This document shows, piece after piece, positions 16,769-25,513 of a DNA stretch of 48,810 nucleotides. Within the stretch, counting starts at the first letter, position 1, and the number at the start of each line of letters is the position of its first letter. The position numbers were made by a program, and so were the translations under genes. Source of the stretch: Hyphomicrobiaceae bacterium (lineage in GTDB: Bacteria > Pseudomonadota > Alphaproteobacteria > Rhizobiales > Methyloligellaceae); NCBI GenBank assembly GCA_028066055.1, contig JALCBY010000028.1:1-48810 (forward strand). The letters run 5' to 3'. The notes beneath the pieces were generated by a model, which did no database searches, was not told where the DNA came from, and worked only from the letters and a program-made list of their open reading frames with translations.

Positions 16769-16783
16769 TTAACGACATTTTAA
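16769..16783. promoter_or_regulatory. CtrA box upstream of flgB
   Basis: TTAACGACATTTTAA is an exact TTAA-N7-TTAA match 76 bases before the flgB GTG. Further half-boxes occur at 16696-16703 and near 16653 in the same divergent region. It suggests that the flgB-flgC-fliE operon is activated early by CtrA. Confidence 0.65.
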
Positions 16784-16858
16784 CCCTGAGGGCGGCAAAG
16801 TTTTCCTAGACGGTCGACCGGAGGTCCGGTCGTGTTAACCATTTCATGCGAGGAAGAC

Positions 16859-17272
16859 GTGGCGTTTGCCGACTTGTCCCTTCTGGGCATCCTGAAAACC
16901 AAGATGAACTGGCACCAGTCGCGCCAGGGCGTGCTGGCGCACAATGTCGCGAACGCGGACACACCTGATTTTCGTCCCTCGGACCTGAAGCCGATGAACA
17001 CACGCGAGCATGTTCGCACGCCGCAACTTGCAAGCGTCAATGCCGCGCGGACGCATCGTGCACATTTCGAAGGCAGGGTCGTAAGCGCGTCAGGCAACGG
17101 GTTTGGGAGTGACGACGCAAAAGGGTGGGAAACCACGCCGGCGGGCAATTCGGTGGTTCTTGAGGAACAGATGATCAAGGTGTCGGCGAACCAGTTCGAT
17201 TTTCAGGTTGCCTCTTCGCTTTACGCAAGGTCGCTCGGCCTACTCAAAACGGCAATCGGCCGGGGACGTTAG
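16859..17272 (+). CDS. flgB: Proximal rod protein FlgB
   Basis: FlgB is one of the first rod subunits to assemble on the MS ring and export gate. The protein has the rod signature RQGVLAHNVANADTPDFRPS (about residues 24-43) and the C-terminal helix KVSANQFDFQVASSLYARSL. The GTG at 16859, with GAGGAAG four bases upstream, gives 137 residues and a normal N-terminus (MAFADLSLLGILKTKMNW). An upstream GTG at 16832 would add nine residues and is less likely. flgC and fliE follow on the same strand with gaps of 34-43 bases. Confidence 0.93.
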   Translation: MAFADLSLLGILKTKMNWHQSRQGVLAHNVANADTPDFRPSDLKPMNTREHVRTPQLASVNAARTHRAHFEGRVVSASGNGFGSDDAKGWETTPAGNSVVLEEQMIKVSANQFDFQVASSLYARSLGLLKTAIGRGR

Positions 17273-17315
17273 TTCCGGTGTGTGAGGTGGCTGTGATCAA
17301 CTCGGGGATAGTGAT

Positions 17316-17726
17316 ATGGACTTGATGGCTTCAATGAAAATCGCCGCTTCCGGCCTCAAGGCACAGAGCGGACGGATGCGGGTCATTGCCGAAAACCTCG
17401 CCAATGCCAATTCGACGGCGACAAAACCGGGTGGAGAGCCTTACCGTCGGCGCATCCCGACATTCACGCAGGAGATAGACCGCGAGCTCGGGGTGAAGAC
17501 CGTGAGCGCGGGCCGCATTCTCGTGGATCAGACCGATTTCGGAAAGCGCTACGAGCCGGGCCACCCGGCAGCGGACGACAAGGGGTACGTCCTGGTGCCG
17601 AACGTCAATTCGCTGGTCGAGGGGATGGACATGCGCGAAGCGCAGCGCAGCTATCAGGCAAACCTGAATGTGATCGGTGCGACGCGGCAGATGCTGGCGC
17701 GAACCCTGGAAATTCTCCGGGCCTGA
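17316..17726 (+). CDS. flgC: Proximal rod protein FlgC
   Basis: FlgC joins FlgB and FlgF in the proximal rod. The 136-residue product has standard length, with the N-terminal helix MDLMASMKIAASGLKAQSGR, the signature RVIAENLANANSTAT and the C-terminal axial helix DMREAQRSYQANLNVIGATR. It is exported by the flagellar type III system and carries no signal peptide. Second gene of the flgB-flgC-fliE run. Confidence 0.95.
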   Translation: MDLMASMKIAASGLKAQSGRMRVIAENLANANSTATKPGGEPYRRRIPTFTQEIDRELGVKTVSAGRILVDQTDFGKRYEPGHPAADDKGYVLVPNVNSLVEGMDMREAQRSYQANLNVIGATRQMLARTLEILRA

Positions 17727-17760
17727 TCCGGATCACGGGACATAAAGAGAGAGCGAGACA

Positions 17761-18081
17761 ATGCCAACAACACCATCAGCTGCCGCCGGGGCCTATACCT
17801 CGATTGCGAACGTCGCCGACACCATGCGCAATGGCGCGAAAGGCGTTGCCGAAGATACACAATCCACAAGCTTCGGCGACGTGGTCGAGGCCGTGCTATC
17901 CAACGTTTCGGAGAGCGGTGCCGCAACGGAGAGCAAGGCATTCGACATGGCCAACGGCAAGACTGATGTCGTTGATCTGGTCACGGCAGTAGCGGAAACC
18001 GAACTGGCGGTCGAGACGCTGGTAACCGTTCGCGATCGCGTGATTTCCGCCTACCAGGAAATCCTGAATATGCCGATCTGA
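17761..18081 (+). CDS. fliE: Hook-basal body adaptor FliE
   Basis: FliE joins the MS ring and export gate to the rod. The 106-residue protein has a variable N-terminus and the conserved C-terminal helices with DVVDLVTAVAETELAVETLV and VRDRVISAYQEILNMPI, the end being diagnostic for FliE. It lies between flgC and fliQ, the standard alphaproteobacterial order. Confidence 0.93.
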   Translation: MPTTPSAAAGAYTSIANVADTMRNGAKGVAEDTQSTSFGDVVEAVLSNVSESGAATESKAFDMANGKTDVVDLVTAVAETELAVETLVTVRDRVISAYQEILNMPI

Positions 18082-18122
18082 CGCACAACAACAGAGCAGG
18101 GTTAGAAAAGGGGCGAAAAAAG

Positions 18123-18386
18123 ATGAGCGGAGCAGAAATTCTCGACATTGCACGCGACGGAATCTGGACACTTCTGAAAGTGTCCGGACCGCTGATGATT
18201 GTCGGTCTCCTGGTGGGCGTCGTCATCGCATTGTTCCAGGCGCTCACTCAGATTCAGGAGATGACGCTGGTATTCATTCCCAAGATCATCGCCATATTCC
18301 TGACCATGATCATCGCGCTGCCTTTCATGGGGTCCGCGCTTGCAGGCTATATGAACCGTATCGCACAGCATATCGTCGGCGGTTAG
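18123..18386 (+). CDS. fliQ: Flagellar export gate protein FliQ
   Basis: FliQ is the small two-helix subunit of the export gate. The 87-residue product has the two expected membrane helices (VSGPLMIVGLLVGVVIALFQ and IIAIFLTMIIALPFMGSAL) linked by the conserved ALTQIQEMTLVFIPKI. Length is normal for the family. fliR starts eight bases after its stop. Confidence 0.95.
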   Translation: MSGAEILDIARDGIWTLLKVSGPLMIVGLLVGVVIALFQALTQIQEMTLVFIPKIIAIFLTMIIALPFMGSALAGYMNRIAQHIVGG

Positions 18387-18393
18387 CGATGCG

Positions 18394-19158
18394 ATGACGG
18401 TTTCGCTCGACTTTCTGCCACAGACAGCCTTCGCATTTCTTCTGATCTTCGCCCGCATCGGCGCCATGACCATGGCGCTGCCCGGCATTGGTGAGCGGAT
18501 GGTGCCGGCGCGCATTCGTCTGGTGTTTGCGCTGGCGCTCAGCATGATTCTCTATCCGCTTGTAAATACGGTCTTTCCAGCTCTGCCCGGCAGTCTCTAC
18601 GGGATGGTGGTGGCGATCGCGCGCGAGGTTGTGATCGGCGTGGCGATCGGCATCTCGGTCAAGCTGATCGTGAGTGCGATCCAGTTTGTCGGAACGATTA
18701 TCTCGTTTCAGACCGGACTGGCCTTCGCACAAAATGTGGACCCGGCGAACGGCGCCCAATCCACGCTGTTCGGCACATTCTTGTCGGTGCTTTCTGTGGC
18801 GCTGATCTTTGCAGCCGACCTGCATCACCTGCTGCTCTCCGCCATGTATGACAGCTATCAGCTGTTCAAGCCCGGCGGGTTTCTGCCCGCGGGTGATTTC
18901 GCGCAGAGTGCGGTGGACACCCTATCCAGGGGCTTTCGCATCGCCATCCAGTTGACCGGTCCGTTCCTGGCGTTCGGCCTCATCTTCTATCTCGGCATCG
19001 GCGTGCTGTCGCGCCTGATTCCGCAGGTGCACGTGTTCTTCCTGGCGCTGCCGCTCAACATCATGCTGGGCATGTTCCTGTTCATGCTGCTGCTCGGCAC
19101 GTTCATGCTCTGGTACCTCGACTATTTCGGCGAGGCGATCCGGCCGTATCTCTCCTGA
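18394..19158 (+). CDS. fliR: Flagellar export gate protein FliR
   Basis: FliR caps the FliP5-FliQ4-FliR gate complex. The 254-residue protein is hydrophobic throughout, with about six helices. It has the family blocks FARIGAMTMALPGIGERMVPARIRL, split across the first loop, and QTGLAFAQNVDPANGAQ in the middle, ending in FMLWYLDYFGEAIRPYLS. It follows fliQ and precedes flhB, as in most flagellar clusters. Confidence 0.94.
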   Translation: MTVSLDFLPQTAFAFLLIFARIGAMTMALPGIGERMVPARIRLVFALALSMILYPLVNTVFPALPGSLYGMVVAIAREVVIGVAIGISVKLIVSAIQFVGTIISFQTGLAFAQNVDPANGAQSTLFGTFLSVLSVALIFAADLHHLLLSAMYDSYQLFKPGGFLPAGDFAQSAVDTLSRGFRIAIQLTGPFLAFGLIFYLGIGVLSRLIPQVHVFFLALPLNIMLGMFLFMLLLGTFMLWYLDYFGEAIRPYLS

Positions 19159-19182
19159 TGTTTGCGAGTGTAAGGAGCGGAA

Positions 19183-20265
19183 ATGGCCGATAATCCGGAA
19201 CAACACGAAAAGACAGAAGAGCCGACCCAGAAGAAGCTCGACGATGCGCACAAGAAAGGTGACGTCGCCAAGAGCCAGGAGGTCAACAGCTGGTTCCTCA
19301 TGATCGGTGCGGTTCTGGTTCTGACCGTTTTCTCCAAGGACATGGCAGGGTCGATTGCCGGAACGCTCAAAATCCTGCTGGCCCAGGCGCACGAACTGCC
19401 GGTCAGCGGCGAAGGGTTGCGCGCCAATCTCTGGAATCTTGGCGCAGCGATACTCGGCGCCGTCGCCATCCCGTTCATACTGTTCATTCTCGCCGGACTT
19501 GCCGGCAATCTGGTGCAGCATCGCCCGCTTTTTTCGTGGGAGCCTGTCCAGCCCAAGCTTTCGAAAATCTCGCCGCTGGCCGGGTTCAAGCGGTTGTTCT
19601 CGGCAACCAGCCTTGTCAACTTCGCCAAGGGCATCGCCAAGCTGGTCATCGTGTCGACGGTCATACTCGTGATCGTCTGGCCCAATCGCGACAAGCTGGA
19701 CGCCCTTGTTCTGCTCGATCCGTCGGTGCTCCTCAATGTGACGCAGGAGATGGCGATCAAGGTGATGATCGGTGTTGTCGCGATCCTGTCGATCGTCGCG
19801 GCGCTGGATTTCGCCTGGCAGAAGCACAAATGGTGGGAGAAGCAGCGCATGACCATCAAGGAGCTGCGCGACGAGTATAAGCAGCTTGAAGGTGATCCGC
19901 AGGTCCGCGCCAAACTGCGGCAGGTCCGCATCGAACGCGGCCGCAAGCGCATGATGCAGAATGTGCCACGCGCCGCCGTCGTCATCACCAACCCGACCCA
20001 CTATTCGGTGGCTCTCGAGTATGAAGCCGGTATGAGCGCTCCGATCTGCGTCGCCAAGGGTGTCGACAATGTTGCCTTGAAGATTCGCGAACTCGCGAAA
20101 GAACACGATATTCCGATCGTCGAGAACCCGCCGCTTGCACGGACCCTGCATGCCAGCATCGAGATCGAGGATGAAGTTCCGCCGGAGCACTACAAGGCGG
20201 TGGCGGAGGTCATCGGCTACGTCATGCGGCTGCGGTCGCAAGGACGCAAGCAATCGCGCCATTAG
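19183..20265 (+). CDS. flhB: Flagellar export switch protein FlhB
   Basis: FlhB controls the change in export specificity from rod/hook to filament substrates. The 360-residue protein has a charged N-terminus (EKTEEPTQKKLDDAHKKGDV), four membrane helices and a cytoplasmic C-domain with the self-cleaving NPTH motif at residues 270-273. Asn270 is the residue that cleaves the chain in the family. The export-linked signature HYSVALEYEAGMSAPICVAKG follows, then ENPPLARTL. No defect is seen. It is the last flagellar structural gene before cckA. Confidence 0.96.
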   Translation: MADNPEQHEKTEEPTQKKLDDAHKKGDVAKSQEVNSWFLMIGAVLVLTVFSKDMAGSIAGTLKILLAQAHELPVSGEGLRANLWNLGAAILGAVAIPFILFILAGLAGNLVQHRPLFSWEPVQPKLSKISPLAGFKRLFSATSLVNFAKGIAKLVIVSTVILVIVWPNRDKLDALVLLDPSVLLNVTQEMAIKVMIGVVAILSIVAALDFAWQKHKWWEKQRMTIKELRDEYKQLEGDPQVRAKLRQVRIERGRKRMMQNVPRAAVVITNPTHYSVALEYEAGMSAPICVAKGVDNVALKIRELAKEHDIPIVENPPLARTLHASIEIEDEVPPEHYKAVAEVIGYVMRLRSQGRKQSRH

Positions 20266-20331
20266 GTTTTTTGCCGAATATGCCTCATTTTTCCGTGCGC
20301 GGCGTCGGATAGAATCGGATAGTTTGCGCCA

Positions 20332-22893
20332 ATGAGCGATATCAACGCGGAAATGCCCATATCCGAAGGCGGTGCCGAGGCGGAAACCCGCGACAGCGGT
20401 ATCGGGCTTCTGGTCCTGCTCGCGGTCGGGCTGGCGATGGCCGCGGTTGCTCTCGCCATGCTGAACCGGGACGTGGCCGAGCCTTATGTGCTCGCCGTGC
20501 TGGGCGGACTTTCGGTCATCGGCGTATTTGCGCTGTTCGCGGGCGCCGTCGGGTTGCTCCGCTTTTCGGAGCGGACCGAGCGCGATGACCTGACCCGCGC
20601 CTTGCTCGATCACTTGCCATATGGCGCGCTGGTCACGACGCCGCGGGGACGGGTCGTATATGCGAACGAAGCCTATCACCGGATCATCGCGGTTCCGGAG
20701 GAAGCGGGCACGCCGACGATCGAACAACGCTTCTCCGGCGATCCGCGCGTTGCGGACAAGCTGTTCCGTCTTGCGCGCGCGGCCCGGCAGGGGAGCGCGT
20801 GGGAAGAAGAATTCGCCCATGTGACCGAAGGCGATGCGACGGGCGAAAGTGAGAAGACCCGCTGGTTCCGGGTTTCTGTGCGGCAGATACCGCTGGGACC
20901 TCGAAAGAACGCTCGATCCGCACATACCCTCTGGCTGGTAGACGACATTACCGGGGAGCGGCGCAAGGAAGACAGCGCCTTTAAAAGCCTCCAGCAAATG
21001 GTCGACTATCTCGACCATGCGCCTGCCGGTTTTCTGTCCGTCGAGCCGTCAGGCAGGATCACCTATATGAACGCCACCATGGCGCGTTGGATGGGGCATG
21101 ATCTTTCCGATATCGCGGATGGAAATCTGACGTTGAGCGATGTGATCATTGGCGACAGCAGCCCGCTCACCGCCAAAACGCGCGGCAAGGGGACACCGAA
21201 AAAGAAGGAATTTGAGACCGATCTGGTGCGGCGCGACGGCACGAGCTTCGCCGCGCGCATCCTGTACCGCCCGCCGGGTCCCGGTGATGGCGAGTTCACG
21301 CACATGATCGTATTCGATCGTGCTTCGGACGTTGGGGACGGGGCCGATGCGGATGCGGTGCGCGCACGGTTTTCACGCATGTTTCACTCAGCACCCATCG
21401 CCATTGCCACGGTTGACGACAAGGGCCGGGTGGGTGAGGTCAATTCCGCCTTTTCAAGAATGCTTTCCCTTGCGGGCGCCGAATTTGAAACCGGCCAGAC
21501 CGCGCTCGCCGATCTCGTCGCGAATGATAACAAGAACGCTCTCCTGAAAGCCATAGACGCCGCGCGCGCGGGACAGACGGATATCGAGCCGGTTGATCTC
21601 GTGTTCGGCGATCAGGGCGAGCGCAGCGGCCGTTTCTACTTCAGCGCCGCTCCGGCTGGCGACAGTGAGGATCCGGCGGTGCTCGTGCATGCCATAGACA
21701 CGACCGACCGGCGTGCACTCGAGCTCCAGTTTGCTCAGAGTCAGAAGATGCAGGCGGTCGGTCAGCTTGCCGGCGGGATTGCGCATGATTTCAACAATGT
21801 CCTGACGGCGATCATAGGATTCTCCGATCTTCTGCTCGCCAATCATCGGCCGACCGACCCGGCATTTCAGGACATCATGAACATCAAGCAGAATGCGAAC
21901 CGGGCGGCGGGTCTGGTTCGGCAACTGCTTGCCTTCTCCCGTCAGCAGCGGCTGCGCCCACAGGTACTCTCCGTCAACGACGTGCTGGCCGATCTCACGA
22001 TCCTTCTGGGCCGGCTGCTCGGCGAAAAGGTTGAGCTCGACCTGCATCACGGTCGCGATCTCTGGCTGGTCAAGGCCGACCTGCACCAGTTTGAGCAAGT
22101 GGTCATCAATCTTGCGGTCAACGCCCGCGACGCCATGCCCGACGGCGGAAAACTGACGATCCGGACCGCGAATGTCACGGAACGTGAATCGGAGAAACTT
22201 GATCACAGGGGCATGGAGCCCGGCGAATATGTTCTGTGTGAAGTTACGGACACGGGCACCGGCATGGCGCCTGAGGTGATGGAGAAAATTTTCGAGCCGT
22301 TCTTCTCGACCAAGGAAGTGGGCAAGGGTACGGGGCTCGGCCTGTCCACCGTTTACGGCATCATCAAGCAGACCGGCGGCTATGTGTATCCCCATTCGGA
22401 GGGTGACGGGAAGGGCACATCTTTCCGGATCTATCTGCCGCGCCATGTGGGCGACGATATCGAGGCACCGGTTGATGTGGAGGAGGCGGCTCCGGAGAAG
22501 AAACAGGCTGCAGGCGATCTCACCGGTTCAGGAACCATTTTGCTGGTCGAAGACGAGGAAGCTGTCAGAAGCTTTGCTGCCCGCGCGCTCGAAGGGCGTG
22601 GCTACAACGTCTTGCAGGCCGGTACGGGCGCGGAAGCGCTTGAGGTGTTCGAGGAGCATGACGGTGAAGTCGATCTGGTCATTTCCGATGTGGTTATGCC
22701 GGAGATGGATGGGCCCACCTTGCTCAACAAACTCCGCGCGCATGGCAAGGACATCACTTTCATTTTCATATCCGGCTATGCGGAAGATGCGTTCAAGAAG
22801 AATCTGGAGGGTGAGGACTCCTTTACCTTCCTGCCCAAACCCTTCTCACTCAAGGAGCTTGCCGCGGCGGTGAAGAAAGTGCTCGAGGATTAA
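20332..22893 (+). CDS. cckA: Cell-cycle hybrid histidine kinase CckA
   Basis: CckA phosphorylates the master regulator CtrA, and CpdR, through ChpT. The 853-residue protein has two N-terminal membrane helices (about residues 22-43 and 50-72), PAS-type sensory regions (about 90-460), a HisKA domain with phospho-acceptor His485 in GGIAHDFNN, an ATPase domain with [16 protein letters not shown] and [12 protein letters not shown], and a C-terminal receiver domain with Asp786 in [11 protein letters not shown]. This order is that of CckA. It starts 66 bases after flhB. The CtrA boxes at flagellar genes in this window would be downstream targets of its phosphorelay. Confidence 0.92.
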   Translation: MSDINAEMPISEGGAEAETRDSGIGLLVLLAVGLAMAAVALAMLNRDVAEPYVLAVLGGLSVIGVFALFAGAVGLLRFSERTERDDLTRALLDHLPYGALVTTPRGRVVYANEAYHRIIAVPEEAGTPTIEQRFSGDPRVADKLFRLARAARQGSAWEEEFAHVTEGDATGESEKTRWFRVSVRQIPLGPRKNARSAHTLWLVDDITGERRKEDSAFKSLQQMVDYLDHAPAGFLSVEPSGRITYMNATMARWMGHDLSDIADGNLTLSDVIIGDSSPLTAKTRGKGTPKKKEFETDLVRRDGTSFAARILYRPPGPGDGEFTHMIVFDRASDVGDGADADAVRARFSRMFHSAPIAIATVDDKGRVGEVNSAFSRMLSLAGAEFETGQTALADLVANDNKNALLKAIDAARAGQTDIEPVDLVFGDQGERSGRFYFSAAPAGDSEDPAVLVHAIDTTDRRALELQFAQSQKMQAVGQLAGGIAHDFNNVLTAIIGFSDLLLANHRPTDPAFQDIMNIKQNANRAAGLVRQLLAFSRQQRLRPQVLSVNDVLADLTILLGRLLGEKVELDLHHGRDLWLVKADLHQFEQVVINLAVNARDAMPDGGKLTIRTANVTERESEKLDHRGMEPGEYVLCEVTDTGTGMAPEVMEKIFEPFFSTKEVGKGTGLGLSTVYGIIKQTGGYVYPHSEGDGKGTSFRIYLPRHVGDDIEAPVDVEEAAPEKKQAAGDLTGSGTILLVEDEEAVRSFAARALEGRGYNVLQAGTGAEALEVFEEHDGEVDLVISDVVMPEMDGPTLLNKLRAHGKDITFIFISGYAEDAFKKNLEGEDSFTFLPKPFSLKELAAAVKKVLED

Positions 22894-22903
22894 TACGCGC
22901 CAT

Positions 22904-23494
22904 TCAGACGCATCCACCAGCGCCCGTATCAGCCTCCGCATTTGCATCGAAGGCCGCGTCAATCCTGTCACTCTGCCCACGGGGGCCGCGAAGTTCGACG
23001 AGAATGCGCGTGCCTGCCATGTCTTCCGGCAGAACCCAGGTGCGACCTTGCCCCGCAGGCGAGGCGTCAAGATCGATATGGAAGGTGTAGTCCCGTTGAT
23101 GCGTGAAATTCTGGAACCTCAATGACAGCGTTCGCCCGCCATCCTTCGCCGGGACCGTTCCAACCAGCCTGATATCCGTCGTTTGATCCGGCACGAAACC
23201 GGCGGCGCCACCCACACCTGCACCGCCCGTTTCGGGGTCGAATACCAGGTTGCCGGACGATGGGGTCAGGTCGAACGCGATCGTCTCGATCGACCAACCG
23301 TCGGCGGACCGGTTCTTTATGATGAAATAGTCCGGATCATCGTCGGTATATTCGACCAGAACGCGCGGACCGCAGGCGGGGGTTTTGATGGGCTCATTGC
23401 CGGGCTGGATTTGCGCAGGCTCGAAGAAGCCTTGCAGAAGCAGGAGTGCGCCCGTTAGTGCGGCCAGCTTTGATATGCCGGTTGCCGGAGACAT
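22904..23494 (-). CDS. Exported protein of unknown function
   Basis: The 196-residue product has a signal peptide (about residues 1-23), and the mature part is rich in beta-type segments and Asp/Gly. Three cysteines are present; the last, two residues from the end, could pair with one near the mature N-terminus. The segment DPDYFIIKNRSADGWSIETIAFDL reads like a strand-turn-strand pair of a small beta-sandwich. I do not recognise a family. It converges with cckA with a gap of ten bases, and its start lies 115 bases from the divergent sulfotransferase gene. Confidence 0.55.
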   Translation of the reverse strand: MSPATGISKLAALTGALLLLQGFFEPAQIQPGNEPIKTPACGPRVLVEYTDDDPDYFIIKNRSADGWSIETIAFDLTPSSGNLVFDPETGGAGVGGAAGFVPDQTTDIRLVGTVPAKDGGRTLSLRFQNFTHQRDYTFHIDLDASPAGQGRTWVLPEDMAGTRILVELRGPRGQSDRIDAAFDANAEADTGAGGCV

Positions 23495-23609
23495 GGGTGA
23501 ATTAGGTCACGATGGGCGGGCATAGTCGAGACACATTCGCGCAGCGCTGCGCGCTTTCCCCGGCCTGCTTTTCCGTCTAACAAGTGCGGGCCGGAAAATT
23601 GAGTGCAAC

Positions 23610-24815
23610 ATGAACGAGCAGAGCGAAACGAAACCCTCCCGGAACAAGCGTTGGAAAATGTTCTGGAAGAAGGTGCGAGCGCCGATGAAGGTGCACCGGG
23701 AAGGCGGTTGGCTGCTGTACTTCTGGCACGGAATGGGCATCGTGACCTGGTTCAGGCTGCTGGCGCGCGGGCGCTTCGATGTCACGCTTAACTGTCTGCC
23801 GAACATTCTCACCGTTACCATCTGGGCGCCGTTCAACTCGCTTTTCTACATTGTTTCAGAGCTGATCTACGGCGTTCAGGCCAATCGCCACAAGATCGAA
23901 GATGCGCCGGTTTTCGTGCTCGGACACTGGCGGTCCGGGACGACGTACCTGCATGATCTGCTGGCATGTGATCCAGAGCATGGCTACCCCACCACATATC
24001 AGTGTTTCTTCCCGAATCACTTTCTACTGACCGGCGGTGCTGTCCGCAAATGGTTCAACGTGTTCCTGCCCAAACGCCGGCCGATGGACAATGTTGCGGT
24101 GGGTGTCGACCGGCCCCAGGAGGACGAGTTCGCCTTCGCCAACCTCGGCATGGGAACACATTATGTAACGCTTGCGTGGCCGCGGCACGGCCCGCAGGAC
24201 ATGGCGTATCTCGATCTCGTCACCCTCAGCGATCAGGAGCGCGAGGCGTGGGAGCGCGAGTTTCTCTGGTTCATCAAGCGGCTTTCGCTGAAGCAGAAAA
24301 AGCGGCTGGTCATGAAATCGCCGGCCCATACGGCGCGCATAAGAACGCTGCTGAAGCTGTTCCCGGACGCGAAATTCATCCATATCTCGCGAAATCCGCT
24401 CGCCATCTATCCATCCACGGTCAAGCTCTGGAAGGCGCTCGACTCGGTGCAGGGGCTTCACAATCCCGCAAACGACGATCCATGGATGGAGGAGTTCGTG
24501 TTCTCCGTTTTCGATACGGTGTTCAAGCGTTACGAGGAGGACAAGGATCTGATACCGGAAGGTCATCTCGTGGAGATCCGGTATGAGGATCTCGCCGAGA
24601 AGCCCGAGGATATCCTGAAGAGCATTTACGAGGATTTGAGCCTGGGCGACTATGCCCGGGTGGAAGGCGCGGTTAAGGCCTATCTCTCCGAGAAGGGGGT
24701 ATACACGCCCAACGTTTTCGAACTGCCGGACAAACTGCGGGCGAAAATTACGAAACGCTGGGCCGGTTATATCAAGCGCTTCGGATACGAAACCGAAGTG
24801 GGGACCGCCAGATGA
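23610..24815 (+). CDS. Sulfotransferase family protein
   Basis: The 401-residue protein contains the PAPS-binding motifs of sulfotransferases: a 5'-phosphosulfate loop FVLGHWRSGTTYLHD (residues 102-116) and a 3'-phosphate motif FIHISRNPLAIYPS (about residue 255), with MKSPAHT between them. Enzymes of this type transfer sulfate from PAPS to an alcohol or amine on a small molecule, lipid or glycan; the acceptor cannot be told from sequence. The N-terminal 95 residues include a hydrophobic stretch (about 65-85) that may associate with the membrane. Its stop overlaps the GST start by four bases (ATGA), so the two proteins are probably made together. Confidence 0.85.
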   Translation: MNEQSETKPSRNKRWKMFWKKVRAPMKVHREGGWLLYFWHGMGIVTWFRLLARGRFDVTLNCLPNILTVTIWAPFNSLFYIVSELIYGVQANRHKIEDAPVFVLGHWRSGTTYLHDLLACDPEHGYPTTYQCFFPNHFLLTGGAVRKWFNVFLPKRRPMDNVAVGVDRPQEDEFAFANLGMGTHYVTLAWPRHGPQDMAYLDLVTLSDQEREAWEREFLWFIKRLSLKQKKRLVMKSPAHTARIRTLLKLFPDAKFIHISRNPLAIYPSTVKLWKALDSVQGLHNPANDDPWMEEFVFSVFDTVFKRYEEDKDLIPEGHLVEIRYEDLAEKPEDILKSIYEDLSLGDYARVEGAVKAYLSEKGVYTPNVFELPDKLRAKITKRWAGYIKRFGYETEVGTAR

Positions 24816-25447
24816 TCCTGACCGGCCAACTCGATTCGCCGTTCGTTCGCCGTGTTGCGGTCGCGCTCAACATGTATGCGCTGCCTTTCGAACACAATGT
24901 CATTTCGGCATATGATGACTTCGGTGAGCTGTTAACCCTGAACCCGCTTGGCAAGGTGCCAGCCCTTCAGCTTGACGATGGAACCGTGTTGGCCGACTCG
25001 ACGCTCATTCTCGATTATCTTGACCATCTGGTGGGTGAGGACAAGTCTCTGTGGCCGTCGGATTTGATCGGGCGCGCAAAAGCGCTCTCTCATGTCGGCG
25101 TTGCCGTGGGGCTCGCGGAAAAGGCGGTCGAGTTCCGCACCGAAACGGTGCGCCGTCCGCCCGGCAAAGTCGATCAGCCGCGCGTCGACAGGGTGCGTGC
25201 CCAGATTGGTGCAAGTCTGGATTGGCTTGAGCAACGTTCGCCCGGGGAGAGGTTTCTCGGCGGCGACAAACTCACACATGCAGACATCGCGTCCGCGGTC
25301 GCAGTGACATTCATTGCCAACAAGAACCCGGAACATCTTGCCGATACGTCAGAAGCCGGGCGGGGGAAATATCCGAGCCTTCTCGCTCATATGCAGCGCT
25401 GTGAAGAGATGGCAGAGTTCAAGGCCGCCCCTTTCACCGACTATTAG
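24812..25447 (+). CDS. Glutathione S-transferase family protein
   Basis: The 211-residue protein has the thioredoxin-like N-domain of a GST with a possible catalytic Ser9 in LDSPFVRRV, the cis-proline segment GKVPALQLDDG, and LADSTLILDYLD, which binds the glutathione gamma-glutamyl part. The C-domain is helical (FLGGDKLTHADIASAVAVTF). It probably conjugates or isomerises a small substrate using glutathione; the substrate is unknown. The start overlaps the sulfotransferase stop, so both may act on the same compound. The next gene is convergent. Confidence 0.85.
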   Translation: MILTGQLDSPFVRRVAVALNMYALPFEHNVISAYDDFGELLTLNPLGKVPALQLDDGTVLADSTLILDYLDHLVGEDKSLWPSDLIGRAKALSHVGVAVGLAEKAVEFRTETVRRPPGKVDQPRVDRVRAQIGASLDWLEQRSPGERFLGGDKLTHADIASAVAVTFIANKNPEHLADTSEAGRGKYPSLLAHMQRCEEMAEFKAAPFTDY

Positions 25448-25513
25448 CGGGCATGGCGTCCGGCAGTATGTCCGGATCTGTCCTTGTCAGGCCAGAGATC
25501 GTTGCCAGACGGG

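Noticed and set aside
18922-21018. A 698-codon open frame on the minus strand across fliR, flhB and cckA
   Set aside because: It is antisense to three unmistakable genes, is rich in His/Arg/Asp as expected of GC-rich antisense frames, and shows no domain.
21454-22446. A 330-codon minus-strand frame inside cckA
   Set aside because: Covers the kinase core in antisense; composition is that of a shadow frame.
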